Assembly (NCBI GenBank): GCA_900541465.1
Contig: UQJY01000026.1
Span: forward strand, 1 to 13,513
DNA length: 13,513 nt
Origin: an uncultured Fusobacterium sp.
GTDB taxonomy: Bacteria; Fusobacteriota; Fusobacteriia; Fusobacteriales; Fusobacteriaceae
Reading direction: 5' to 3'
Every line of letters begins with the position of its first letter. The first letter of the stretch is position 1. The position numbers and the translations under genes were made by a program. The notes under the pieces were generated by a model. That model did not search any database and had not been told where the DNA came from. It was given only the letters and a program-made list of their open reading frames with translations. Below are positions 1 to 6,385 of this stretch, one piece after another.

Positions 1-9
1 TTAAACATC

Positions 10-38
10 ATAAACATTGAGTTTATCTTAGATAAACT
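10..38. promoter_or_regulatory. Overlapping inverted repeats in the leader of the outer-membrane protein gene
   Basis: AGTTTATC (20-27) and GATAAACT (31-38) form a perfect 8-bp inverted repeat around TTA. The same GTTTAT (21-26) can instead pair with ATAAAC at 10-15, with a 5-nt spacer. The sites end about 13 nt before the GAGGAG ribosome binding site. They could be a repressor operator or two mutually exclusive RNA hairpins. The promoter probably lies upstream of the window, so the role cannot be settled. The repeats are seen directly; the function is inferred. Confidence 0.35.
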
Positions 39-69
39 ATTGACAAATAGAGAGGAGTGATAAAAAATT

Positions 70-711
70 ATGAAAAAAATATTATTAGGAATGGCATTAA
101 TTTCAAGTGTGGCAAAGGGAGCAGAAAAAACAAATTTATACTTAAAAACAGGAGCAGATTTATGGCAGAAATTTGATGTGATTCAGCCTGAAGGATCAGT
201 TGCAGCAAATAAAAAAGGTGCAGATGATTTTGGATATGAAATTACAGCTGAAATAACAAGAGAAATTTATCCAAATTTAGAAATAGGAGCAGGAATTTCT
301 TATCAAGATCATGGAAGTCCAGAAAGAGTAACTTTAGATAATGATGTGAGATTAAATGTGTCTGATTTAAAATCTGTGCCGCTATATGTTACAGCAAAAT
401 ATAATCTGCCTGTTGAATTTGTTTTCAAACCTTATTTAAAAACAGATTTAGGATATTCTTTTAACAGAATAAGCAATAAATTTAAAGTGGAAGATTTTCA
501 ATTTCAAGATAGCTGGGAACTTTCTACAAAAATAAAAGACGGAATGTATTTTGGAATAGGAGCAGGAGTGGAATATAATAATTTTACAGCTGATCTTATG
601 TATAAAATAAATAAATCTCAAATAAAAGTAGATGCACCTAATGGAAGTTTTAAAGAAGATTTAGATTATTCAAGAGTAACACTTTCAGTAGGATATAAAT
701 TTAATTTATAA
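70..711 (+). CDS. Small outer-membrane beta-barrel protein (porin-like)
   Basis: A 213-residue exported protein, probably an 8-strand-type outer-membrane barrel. Residues 1-18 are a typical short signal peptide (MKK, then a hydrophobic stretch, then small residues), with likely cleavage before Glu19. The mature part has alternating polar and hydrophobic strands, repeated GxGxxY/GAGxxY turns (for example GIGAGVEY near 163-170), no cysteine, and a final strand ending VGYKFNL. Last strands of this kind are recognised by the BAM machinery, although the last residue is Leu rather than the usual aromatic one, with Phe two residues earlier. The start is supported by GAGGAG at 52-57. The gene is monocistronic in view, with a terminator immediately downstream. 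It belongs to the broad 'outer membrane protein beta-barrel' type; substrate or adhesin function is unknown. The barrel assignment is fairly safe; the exact family is not. Confidence 0.7.
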   Translation: MKKILLGMALISSVAKGAEKTNLYLKTGADLWQKFDVIQPEGSVAANKKGADDFGYEITAEITREIYPNLEIGAGISYQDHGSPERVTLDNDVRLNVSDLKSVPLYVTAKYNLPVEFVFKPYLKTDLGYSFNRISNKFKVEDFQFQDSWELSTKIKDGMYFGIGAGVEYNNFTADLMYKINKSQIKVDAPNGSFKEDLDYSRVTLSVGYKFNL

Positions 712-751
712 AAAAAACAACCGGCTGTCTTATCCAGCCGGCTATTTTTTT
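711..751. terminator. Bidirectional intrinsic terminator between the outer-membrane protein gene and recQ
   Basis: CCGGCTG (721-727) pairs perfectly with CAGCCGG (735-741) around a 7-nt loop. A T-run follows at 745-751 and an A-run precedes at 711-717. It therefore reads as a terminator on the plus strand for the outer-membrane protein gene and on the minus strand for recQ, whose stop is about 90 nt away. The sequence between 752 and 840 shows no other feature. Confidence 0.9.
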
Positions 752-840
752 AATTCATAATTTTTAGGGGAGAGAAATTTTATAAAACAAAATTTACTTG
801 TTTCGTTAATTAAAACAGAATTTTTATAAAAAAAGTTTAA

Positions 841-2757
841 CTAAGAGAATAAATTTTTTATAAGAATTTCTTTTAACTTTATTATATCAATATTAATATC
901 TAAAGATTTTTTTAAATTTAGAAGTTTTTCTTCACTGAGATAATTTTCATCTATAAAGTTTTCAACTTTTAAGATTTCCATATCATCATCTGAAAAAGAA
1001 TTTATTACTTTTAAAAATCTTTCCCCGTAGTTTTTAAATTTCTGATTTCCAATTCCTCTTATTTTTAACATTTCCCAACGGTTTTTAGGTTTCTTTTCAG
1101 CAAGCTCAATAAGTGTTAAATCAGAAAAAATTATATAAGGTGCAACATTTTCTTCCTGGCTTATCTCTTTTCTTAATTTATTAAGATTTTCAAAAAGAGG
1201 GTCTTCATAATAATCAAAGGAAACAGTTTCATTTGGACGCCTTAATATTCTTTTTTTATCTTTAAGAACAGAAAAAGAATTTTTGTTAAGCTGAACTGTT
1301 GGAAAACTTCCGGCACTTAAATCAAGATATTCTTCAGAGATTAAAAAGTTTACAAATTCTTCAAGCCACTCTCTGTCTTTTTCTTCCATAATTCCAAAAG
1401 TGGAAAGTTCTTTGTAGCCTTTTCTTTCAATCTTTGTATCTGATTTTCCTAAAAGAATATTTACAAGAGTAGAAATGCCGATATTTTCTTTTGCCCGCCC
1501 GATACATGAGATAACCATTTTTGTTTCAGTTGTAAGATTTTCCACATCTTTTAAATTTCTGCAGTTTCCACAGTTCCCGCAGTAATTTTTTATTCTTTTA
1601 TCCCCAAAATATTTTAAAATAAATTCACGGTAGCAGGTATCAAGATAAGCATATTCAACCATCTTATCAAGTTTTTTTCTTTTTATCTGTCTTATTTTGT
1701 CACTTGTTTCTTCATTATTAATAATAAAAAATTCCTGTGTGGCAACGTCCTCTTCAAAGAAAAGAAGAACAGCTTCACTTGGAACACCGTCACGTCCAGC
1801 CCGCCCCGCTTCCTGATAATAGCTTTCCAAATCTTTTGGAATATTTCTATGGATAACAAAACGGACATTTGATTTATCTATTCCCATTCCAAAAGCATTT
1901 GTTGCAACCATAATTTCAATATCATCTTTTAAAAATTTTTCCTGAAAATCGGTTCTTTCTTTTTCACTAAGACCTGCATGATATTTTCCGACTTTAAATC
2001 CCTTCATTGAAAGATAAGCATAAAGATTATCAACTTCTTTTCTGGTTGAGGCATAAATTATTCCAGATTTATTTTTATGCTCTTTTAAATATCTCACAAT
2101 ATATGCTTCTGGAACAACACCACGTTCTACTTTGAAAAAAATATTTTCCCTGTCAAAGCCGTCAACATAATGATAACATCTATTCATATTTAAAAGTTTT
2201 TCTATATCTTGACGGACTCTCGGTGTTGCAGTTGCAGTGAGAGCCAAAATCTGAATATTTTTCCCCATTGCTTTTATAAATTTTGGAATTTCAAGATAAC
2301 TTTTTCTAAAATCATGCCCCCATTGTGAAATACAGTGGGCTTCATCAACAGCAATTAAAGAAATATCTATATCTTTCATGAAATTTATAAATTTTTCATT
2401 TACAATTCTTTCTGGAGCAAGATAAACTATTTTTACTTTTCTGCTTTTTATTTTTCTCAGTGCAGAAATATACTCCTCCCTTGTAAGAGTGGAATTTATA
2501 TAAAGGGAATTTACTCCGAGAATTTTAAGAGCATCAACCTGGTCTTTCATAAGAGAAATCAGTGGAGAGATAACAAGAGTTACTCCCGGAAAAATAAGAG
2601 CGGGAATCTGGTAGCAGATAGATTTTCCTCCCCCTGTTGACATAACTCCAAGGGTGTCCCGTCTATTTAAAACACTGCTTATAATATGGCTCTGTCCTTT
2701 TCTGAAAGAATCATACCCGTATATTTGTTTTAAAAGTTTTAATGCTTCTCTTTTCAT
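841..2757 (-). CDS. recQ: ATP-dependent DNA helicase RecQ
   Basis: A superfamily 2 3'-to-5' DNA helicase of 638 residues, acting in recombination repair and processing of stalled forks. Walker A is STGGGKS at 40-46 and the DEAH box is at 138-141, followed by CISQWGHDFR (the aromatic-rich loop of RecQ). TATATPR at 174-180 is motif III. QEAGRAGRDG at 315-324 is motif VI. The zinc module of the RQC region is intact, with Cys375, Cys393, Cys396 and Cys399. A winged-helix RQC segment follows (about 405-505), then an HRDC domain (about 520-590, with IRGIGNQKFKNYG) and a Lys/Leu-rich tail of about 50 residues. The length is normal for bacterial RecQ. AAAGGA upstream of the ATG supports the start. 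It lies 21 nt downstream of an exonuclease gene on the same strand, probably co-transcribed. Confidence 0.97.
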   Translation of the reverse strand: MKREALKLLKQIYGYDSFRKGQSHIISSVLNRRDTLGVMSTGGGKSICYQIPALIFPGVTLVISPLISLMKDQVDALKILGVNSLYINSTLTREEYISALRKIKSRKVKIVYLAPERIVNEKFINFMKDIDISLIAVDEAHCISQWGHDFRKSYLEIPKFIKAMGKNIQILALTATATPRVRQDIEKLLNMNRCYHYVDGFDRENIFFKVERGVVPEAYIVRYLKEHKNKSGIIYASTRKEVDNLYAYLSMKGFKVGKYHAGLSEKERTDFQEKFLKDDIEIMVATNAFGMGIDKSNVRFVIHRNIPKDLESYYQEAGRAGRDGVPSEAVLLFFEEDVATQEFFIINNEETSDKIRQIKRKKLDKMVEYAYLDTCYREFILKYFGDKRIKNYCGNCGNCRNLKDVENLTTETKMVISCIGRAKENIGISTLVNILLGKSDTKIERKGYKELSTFGIMEEKDREWLEEFVNFLISEEYLDLSAGSFPTVQLNKNSFSVLKDKKRILRRPNETVSFDYYEDPLFENLNKLRKEISQEENVAPYIIFSDLTLIELAEKKPKNRWEMLKIRGIGNQKFKNYGERFLKVINSFSDDDMEILKVENFIDENYLSEEKLLNLKKSLDINIDIIKLKEILIKNLFS

Positions 2758-2778
2758 TTCTCTTAGTATCCTTTATTT

Positions 2779-3375
2779 TTATTTTGAATTTAAAAATTTA
2801 ACTGCATTCTTATCTGAATTTTTGCACATTTTTCTAAAAATTTTTGCTGTCACTTTCACGTCATCAAGGCTTGAGTGGAAAGAGTAACAGCTTACATCTA
2901 TATTATAGAAATCTGCTGTTTCAGAAAGTTTTGGATTTTTGTATCCGTAACTTGACGGGAGTTTCATTATATATCTGTTTACTGCCATTGTATCAAAAGT
3001 ATTTGGTGTATCAATATATTTGTCTATATATTTCAAATCAAATTTAATATTGTGGCCAATAAAATGTCTTGTTTCATTACAAAAATTTTTAAAACTTTCA
3101 ATATCATCATAGAAAAATTTTGGATAGGAAAATCCCTCTCTTCTTTTTGTAATTTCTTTTTCAGTAAGTCCGTTTACTGATATTGCATCAGGATTTTCTT
3201 TTTCCCCCTCTTTTATATAATAATACCTGTCATAAGTTTCAAAATCTTTTAGAAAAATTTTTCTCTCCAAATCGTAGAAAACTTTTACAGCTGAAATGGA
3301 AAGTACAGAACAGTCAGCTGTGAGACCATTTGTTTCTGTGTCAAAAATTATAAGGGAAATTATATTTTTATTCAT
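2779..3375 (-). CDS. DnaQ-like DEDDh 3'-5' exonuclease
   Basis: A 198-residue stand-alone exonuclease domain of the DnaQ/RNase T superfamily, expected to remove nucleotides from 3' ends of DNA or RNA using two metal ions. The catalytic set is visible: Asp12 and Glu14 in IIFDTETNG (Exo I), Asp113 in GHNIKFD (Exo II), and His167 with Asp172 in HSSLDD (Exo III). No polymerase, helicase or BRCT domain is attached. The ribosome binding site is weak (AGTGAG near the ATG). It is the first gene of a probable two-gene unit with recQ, 21 nt downstream, which favours a DNA end-processing role. Alternatives are an RNase T-like or oligoribonuclease-like activity. The family is certain; the substrate is inferred. 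Confidence 0.9.
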   Translation of the reverse strand: MNKNIISLIIFDTETNGLTADCSVLSISAVKVFYDLERKIFLKDFETYDRYYYIKEGEKENPDAISVNGLTEKEITKRREGFSYPKFFYDDIESFKNFCNETRHFIGHNIKFDLKYIDKYIDTPNTFDTMAVNRYIMKLPSSYGYKNPKLSETADFYNIDVSCYSFHSSLDDVKVTAKIFRKMCKNSDKNAVKFLNSK

Positions 3376-3513
3376 ATTTTCTCACTTTCTTATAAAAGTA
3401 TTATCATATATTACTATACATGATTGGAGAGAAAAATAAAAGAGGAAAATAAAAAATTCTTTGAGAAACAAAATATTAGTGTACTAAAACTAGACAGGTT
3501 TATAAAATACTGC
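3376..3513. other. Divergent intergenic region between the exonuclease and ferredoxin genes
   Basis: This AT-rich spacer must carry the exonuclease promoter on the minus strand. Possible -10 elements there are TATAGT and GATAAT, within about 50 nt of the ATG, but no convincing -35 is visible. No open frame with a ribosome binding site and no strong hairpin were seen. Confidence 0.4.
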
Positions 3514-3542
3514 TTGACATTTTTTTATTTATACTGTATATT
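3514..3542 (+). promoter_or_regulatory. Strong sigma-70-type promoter of the ferredoxin gene
   Basis: A consensus -35 TTGACA (3514-3519) is separated by 17 bp from a near-consensus -10 TATATT (3537-3542). The flanks are AT-rich, including an A/T tract upstream. The predicted leader is about 50 nt and ends in AGGAGGT (3590-3596). This is the best promoter in the window. Confidence 0.85.
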
Positions 3543-3601
3543 AAAGTTATCACCAAAGTAATAAAATAAATTTAAAGTTTAGAACATTTAGGAGGTAGAA
3601 A

Positions 3602-3775
3602 ATGCACGTAATAGACAAAGATACTTGTATCGGATGCGGAGCTTGTGAAGGAACTTGTCCAGTAGGAGCAATATCTGCAACTGATGACGGAAAATTCGTA
3701 ATCGGAGACGCTTGTGTTGACTGTGGAGCATGTGCTGGTGGATGTCCAGTATCTGCAATATCAGCAGGAGAATAG
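3602..3775 (+). CDS. 2[4Fe-4S] clostridial-type ferredoxin
   Basis: A 57-residue soluble electron carrier. Two CxxCxxCxxxCP motifs are complete: Cys9, 12, 15, 19 followed by Pro20, and Cys38, 41, 44, 48 followed by Pro49. In this fold each cluster takes three cysteines from one motif and the last from the other. The protein is acidic, and its two halves (DTCIGCGACEGTCP and DACVDCGACAGGCP) show the usual internal duplication. Such ferredoxins serve pyruvate:ferredoxin oxidoreductase, Rnf and hydrogenase in anaerobes; the actual partner here is not shown. Expression looks high: consensus promoter, AGGAGG ribosome binding site 6 nt from the ATG, and more C-ending codons (GAC, ATC, TTC) than its neighbours. 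It is a single-gene unit bounded by its own promoter and terminator. The length matches the family (55-60 residues). Confidence 0.97.
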   Translation: MHVIDKDTCIGCGACEGTCPVGAISATDDGKFVIGDACVDCGACAGGCPVSAISAGE

Positions 3776-3797
3776 TTTCTAAAAAGAAATTAATCTG

Positions 3798-3829
3798 AAA
3801 ACCCGGAGAGAAATCTTCGGGTTTTTTTT
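3798..3829 (+). terminator. Intrinsic terminator of the ferredoxin gene
   Basis: AAAACCCGGAGA (3798-3809) pairs with TCTTCGGGTTTT (3814-3825) through one G-T wobble and closes on a GAAA tetraloop. An 8-T run (3822-3829) overlaps the 3' arm. It is a textbook Rho-independent terminator 22 nt after the stop codon. Confidence 0.93.
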
Positions 3830-3851
3830 CGTTTCTGCAGGAGATGAGTTT

Positions 3852-4010
3852 TAAAAATAAAATTTTAGGAGATTGAAAAAATTTTCGTAATTTATGTAGT
3901 GAGTTGAACGTTGAAAAACGACATGTTTGAGCAAGAGCGAGTTTGTCGTTTTTAGTGAAACGAACAAAATAAATAGAAAATCTTTTTCACGGTATAAAAT
4001 TTTATTTTTA
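3852..4010. repeat. MITE-like imperfect inverted-repeat element (about 159 bp)
   Basis: The ends are perfect 16-bp inverted repeats, TAAAAATAAAATTTTA (3852-3867) and TAAAATTTTATTTTTA (3995-4010). Inside them, 3874-3900 and 3961-3989 are again imperfect inverted copies (TGAAAAAATTTTCGTA... against TGAAAAAGATTTTCTA...). In the middle, AAAAACGACA (3914-3923) pairs perfectly with TGTCGTTTTT (3944-3953) around a 20-nt loop containing GAGCAAGAGCGAG. The whole can fold into one long hairpin. No coding frame with a ribosome binding site lies inside. Because TA is its own complement, the outermost TA on each side could be a target duplication, as for IS630/Tc1-type elements; this is inference. It sits between convergent genes, and its A- and T-flanked core could also end transcription of spoVG. 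Confidence 0.6.
3914..3953. terminator. Central stem of the repeat element, possible bidirectional terminator
   Basis: The 10-bp perfect stem AAAAACGACA/TGTCGTTTTT carries an A-run on its 5' side and a T-run on its 3' side on either strand. It is the only terminator-like hairpin after spoVG on the minus strand, about 90 nt past its stop. The 20-nt loop and AT-rich stem make it weaker than a classic terminator. Confidence 0.4.
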
Positions 4011-4039
4011 TGCTTCCACAATAGTTCCTTAAAAATTTT

Positions 4040-4336
4040 TTATTCTTCTACAGCTTCAGGTATAGCCCCTTCGCTTTCCATAACTTCATTATATTTTGCT
4101 ATAACAGTATCTGTTATCTCTTTTCTTAGTTCTGGAGTAATTGGGTGGGCAATGTCTTTATACTCTCCGTCAGGCATTTTTCTTGATGGCATAGCCACAA
4201 ACATTCCTTTTTGTCCATCAATAATTTTCAGTCCATGAACCACAAAGCTTCCATCAAAAGTAACATCAGCATATGCTTTTAATTTAACCTCATTTTCGCT
4301 TTTTACTGCTCTCAATCTTATGTCTGTAATTTTCAT
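4040..4336 (-). CDS. spoVG: SpoVG family nucleic-acid-binding regulator
   Basis: A 98-residue SpoVG protein, normal family length. The sequence begins MKITDIRLRAV and contains the family core: VHGLKIIDGQKGMFVAMPSRK (residues about 34-54), then YKDIAHPITPELRKEI. The basic helix after it is the part shown in other bacteria to contact nucleic acid. In Bacillus and Staphylococcus SpoVG affects septation, sporulation and virulence genes. Sporulation is not expected in the inferred host, so the role here is probably RNA- or DNA-level regulation. The acidic C-terminal tail is typical. It lies 42 nt after ispE with no terminator between, so it is probably the last gene of the rqcP-ispE-spoVG unit. 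AAAGGA is about 14 nt from the ATG; an upstream in-frame GTG is blocked by a stop after two codons. Confidence 0.95.
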   Translation of the reverse strand: MKITDIRLRAVKSENEVKLKAYADVTFDGSFVVHGLKIIDGQKGMFVAMPSRKMPDGEYKDIAHPITPELRKEITDTVIAKYNEVMESEGAIPEAVEE

Positions 4337-4378
4337 GTCTCAATGCACCGTCCTTTAATTTAGTAATTGTGATGTTCC

Positions 4379-5239
4379 TTATAAAAAACTGCAGCTGTAA
4401 ATCTGACAGTTACTTATTTTGGTTTTTAAAGCCTCAGCATATTCATTTCCTTTTCCTTTAGGACAAAAAGTATAATAACAGCTTCCGCTTCCTGACATAA
4501 AAAATCTGTTACTGCATTTTTCATTTAATTCTTTTCTGAAATTTTTTATATTTTCATTTTCAGTAAGAAGCCCCTGCTCCAAAATATTTTCTGAATTTTT
4601 TTCAACTTTTTCTAAATTATTTTCTTTTAAACCGTCTATAATATTATCGATATCAGCATTTTTTTTATTTTTTAAGATGCTGTAAAGATTGTATGCTTCC
4701 TTTGTAGAAACTCCAAAATCCGGCTTTACAAGAACTATATCACAATTAAGATTATTTTCTATTTTTTCTAAATTCTCCCCAATACCTTTAACTCTGCAGG
4801 GATAATTTTTTATAAAAAAAGGAATATCTGCTCCAACTGTTTTTCCTATTGCAATAAGTTCTTCATCACTTAAAATATTTCCATTATATTTATTAAGTTC
4901 TTTAAGAAAAAAAGCTCCGTTTGAACTTCCTCCTCCAAGCCCAGCTTCGTGAGGAATAACTTTATGAAGATAAATTTCTGTTTCATCAGATTCTATATTT
5001 AAAAATTTATAAAAAGCATTATAAACTTTCCATAAAATATTTCTTTCATCTGTTGGTATATCTTTTTTATTTGATGAAATTAAAAGTTTTCCTTTTCTTC
5101 CTGTAAAATTTATTTCAATATCATCTGCAAGAGATATAGGAACCATTGTCATATCAAGGCTGTGATAACCGTTTGGAAGTTTTTCAATGATATTAAGACC
5201 TATGTTTATTTTTCCATTACTTTTTACAGACACTTTCAT
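4379..5239 (-). CDS. ispE: 4-diphosphocytidyl-2-C-methyl-D-erythritol kinase
   Basis: A cytosolic GHMP-family kinase that phosphorylates CDP-methylerythritol at the 2-hydroxyl in the MEP pathway to isopentenyl diphosphate. Visible family marks: the N-terminal substrate motif with Lys10 and KINIGLNI, then NGYHSLDM at 23-30; the ATP loop PHEAGLGGGSSN at 96-107; GADIPFF at 136-142 with the catalytic Asp138; and the C-terminal MSGSG at 248-252. At 286 residues it has normal length. Its ATG follows the rqcP stop after one base, so translation is probably coupled; AAGGAG lies within the end of rqcP. Its presence indicates the MEP pathway rather than mevalonate. The pairing with spoVG nearby recalls the ispE-purR-yabJ-spoVG order of Bacillus. 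Confidence 0.96.
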   Translation of the reverse strand: MKVSVKSNGKINIGLNIIEKLPNGYHSLDMTMVPISLADDIEINFTGRKGKLLISSNKKDIPTDERNILWKVYNAFYKFLNIESDETEIYLHKVIPHEAGLGGGSSNGAFFLKELNKYNGNILSDEELIAIGKTVGADIPFFIKNYPCRVKGIGENLEKIENNLNCDIVLVKPDFGVSTKEAYNLYSILKNKKNADIDNIIDGLKENNLEKVEKNSENILEQGLLTENENIKNFRKELNEKCSNRFFMSGSGSCYYTFCPKGKGNEYAEALKTKISNCQIYSCSFL

Positions 5240-5240
5240 T

Positions 5241-5534
5241 CTATTCCAAAATCTCCTTGTCAGAACTTAAATCAACTTCTATTCCACGACTGTCTAAAAC
5301 TTTTATTAAATCGTTGCTCTTTTCCTTTGGAACATTTCCTTCAGGCACTTCTACAATCTCAAATTTAAAATATTTATCATAATATTCAAGCTCTAAAATA
5401 TCCCCTGTTTTTACAACTGTCCCGGCTTTCGCTGTCTTCCCGTTTATTTTCGCTTTTCCTCCGTCAACAACTGTTTTTGCAACAGGTCTTCTCTTTATAA
5501 TTCTGCTGACTTTTAAAAATTTATCTAATCTCAT
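5241..5534 (-). CDS. rqcP: S4-domain RNA-binding protein, RqcP (YabO) family
   Basis: A 97-residue protein, almost entirely one S4 RNA-binding domain: MRLDKFLKVSRIIKRRPVAK at the start, then GGKAKINGKTAKAGTVVKTGDILEL (about 25-49). In Bacillus RqcP (YabO) works with RqcH on stalled 50S subunits, helping add C-terminal alanine tails to arrested peptides. A heat-shock Hsp15-like role is the alternative for this family. The C-terminal 30 residues are acidic and variable. A good AAAGGAG sits 10 nt before the ATG and a promoter precedes it, so it heads the rqcP-ispE-spoVG unit. It comes right after mazG, as yabO follows yabN (mazG) in Bacillus, which supports the RqcP name. Confidence 0.85.
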   Translation of the reverse strand: MRLDKFLKVSRIIKRRPVAKTVVDGGKAKINGKTAKAGTVVKTGDILELEYYDKYFKFEIVEVPEGNVPKEKSNDLIKVLDSRGIEVDLSSDKEILE

Positions 5535-5554
5535 TATAGTTTATCTCCTTTAAT

Positions 5555-5586
5555 ATTATATATACCTCATTTTTTGCATAAGTCAA
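5555..5586 (-). promoter_or_regulatory. Probable promoter of rqcP-ispE-spoVG
   Basis: On the minus strand TTGACT (5586 to 5581) is a near-consensus -35. The -10 lies in TATATAAT (5562 to 5555); TATATA at spacings of 16 or 18 bp, or TATAAT at 20 bp, are all possible. AAAGGAG follows at 5551-5545. No terminator separates it from mazG, so read-through from mfd-mazG is also possible. Confidence 0.6.
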
Positions 5587-5617
5587 TAACTTTTTTGAAT
5601 TTTAATTAATTTTATTT

Positions 5618-6385
5618 TTATTTTTTTAATTTTTCTATTTTTTTAGCTTCGTCCCAAAACTTATCCATCTCTTCAAGTGTAGAATTTTTCAAGTCACAGT
5701 TCTCTTCCACATATCTAAATCTTCTTTCAAATTTTTCATTGCATTTTCTTAAAGCTTCAGAAGAATTTACTCCAAGGTGACGGGCATAATTTGTTACAGC
5801 AAAAAGTAAGTCCCCAATCTCCTCTTCAATGTGTTCTTGATTTTTTTCATTTACAGCTTCTTTTACCTCTGCAATTTCTTCCTGAACTTTTTTAAAAACA
5901 TCTTCAGGATTATCCCAGTCAAAACCGCAGCCCGCAGCTTTTTTCTGCATTTTTTCAGCTTTCAAAAGAGGCGGAAGTATTTTAGGAATACCATCTAAAA
6001 CAGATTTTCTGTCCTTATGAAGTTTTTCCTGAAGTTTTATTTTCTCCCAATTCTCTGCAACTTCTTCACTTGTCTCTGCATGAACATTTGAAAAAATATG
6101 AGGGTGGCGTCTTATAAGTTTTTCGCAGATTTCATGTGCCACATCTTCAATATCAAATTCTCCTTTTTCTTTGCATATTTTTGCCTGAAAAACCACATGA
6201 AGAAGAACATCTCCAAGTTCTCCTTTAAGTTCATCTCCTCCGATGTCCATTGCTTCTATTGTTTCATAAACCTCTTCCAAAAAAGATGGCTTTAAAGTTT
6301 CAAGAGTCTGTTTTTTGTCCCACGGGCAGCCGTTTTCACCACGAAGAATATCCATTATTTCAACTAATCTATAAAATTCCTTCAA
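5618..6385 (-). CDS. mazG: Nucleoside triphosphate pyrophosphohydrolase MazG
   Basis: A 255-residue tandem-domain MazG that hydrolyses (d)NTPs to monophosphate and pyrophosphate, cleaning the nucleotide pool. From the TTG start, the N-terminal motif KEFYRLVEIM and GCPWD (19-23) match the family. Domain 1 has the metal ligands EExxE (37-41) and ExxD (56-59, ELGD). Domain 2 has EExxE (169-173) and ExxD (189-192, EIGD), followed by a C-terminal helix FWDEAKK. The start is a choice: an ATG at 6400 has only AAGGA two bases away, whereas the TTG at 6385 has AGGAGG with an ideal 6-nt gap and gives the usual family N-terminus. The start overlaps the end of mfd by 17 nt, implying coupled translation. 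Length is normal (about 260). Confidence 0.95.
   Translation of the reverse strand: MKEFYRLVEIMDILRGENGCPWDKKQTLETLKPSFLEEVYETIEAMDIGGDELKGELGDVLLHVVFQAKICKEKGEFDIEDVAHEICEKLIRRHPHIFSNVHAETSEEVAENWEKIKLQEKLHKDRKSVLDGIPKILPPLLKAEKMQKKAAGCGFDWDNPEDVFKKVQEEIAEVKEAVNEKNQEHIEEEIGDLLFAVTNYARHLGVNSSEALRKCNEKFERRFRYVEENCDLKNSTLEEMDKFWDEAKKIEKLKK

Noticed and set aside
40..45. TTGACA resembling a -35 box
   Set aside because: It lies only 25 nt before the start codon and the ribosome binding site occupies the -10 position, so it cannot drive the downstream gene.
3927..4238. Open frame of 103 codons on the plus strand
   Set aside because: It lies antisense to spoVG and inside the repeat element, has no convincing ribosome binding site, and spoVG on the other strand is clearly the real gene.
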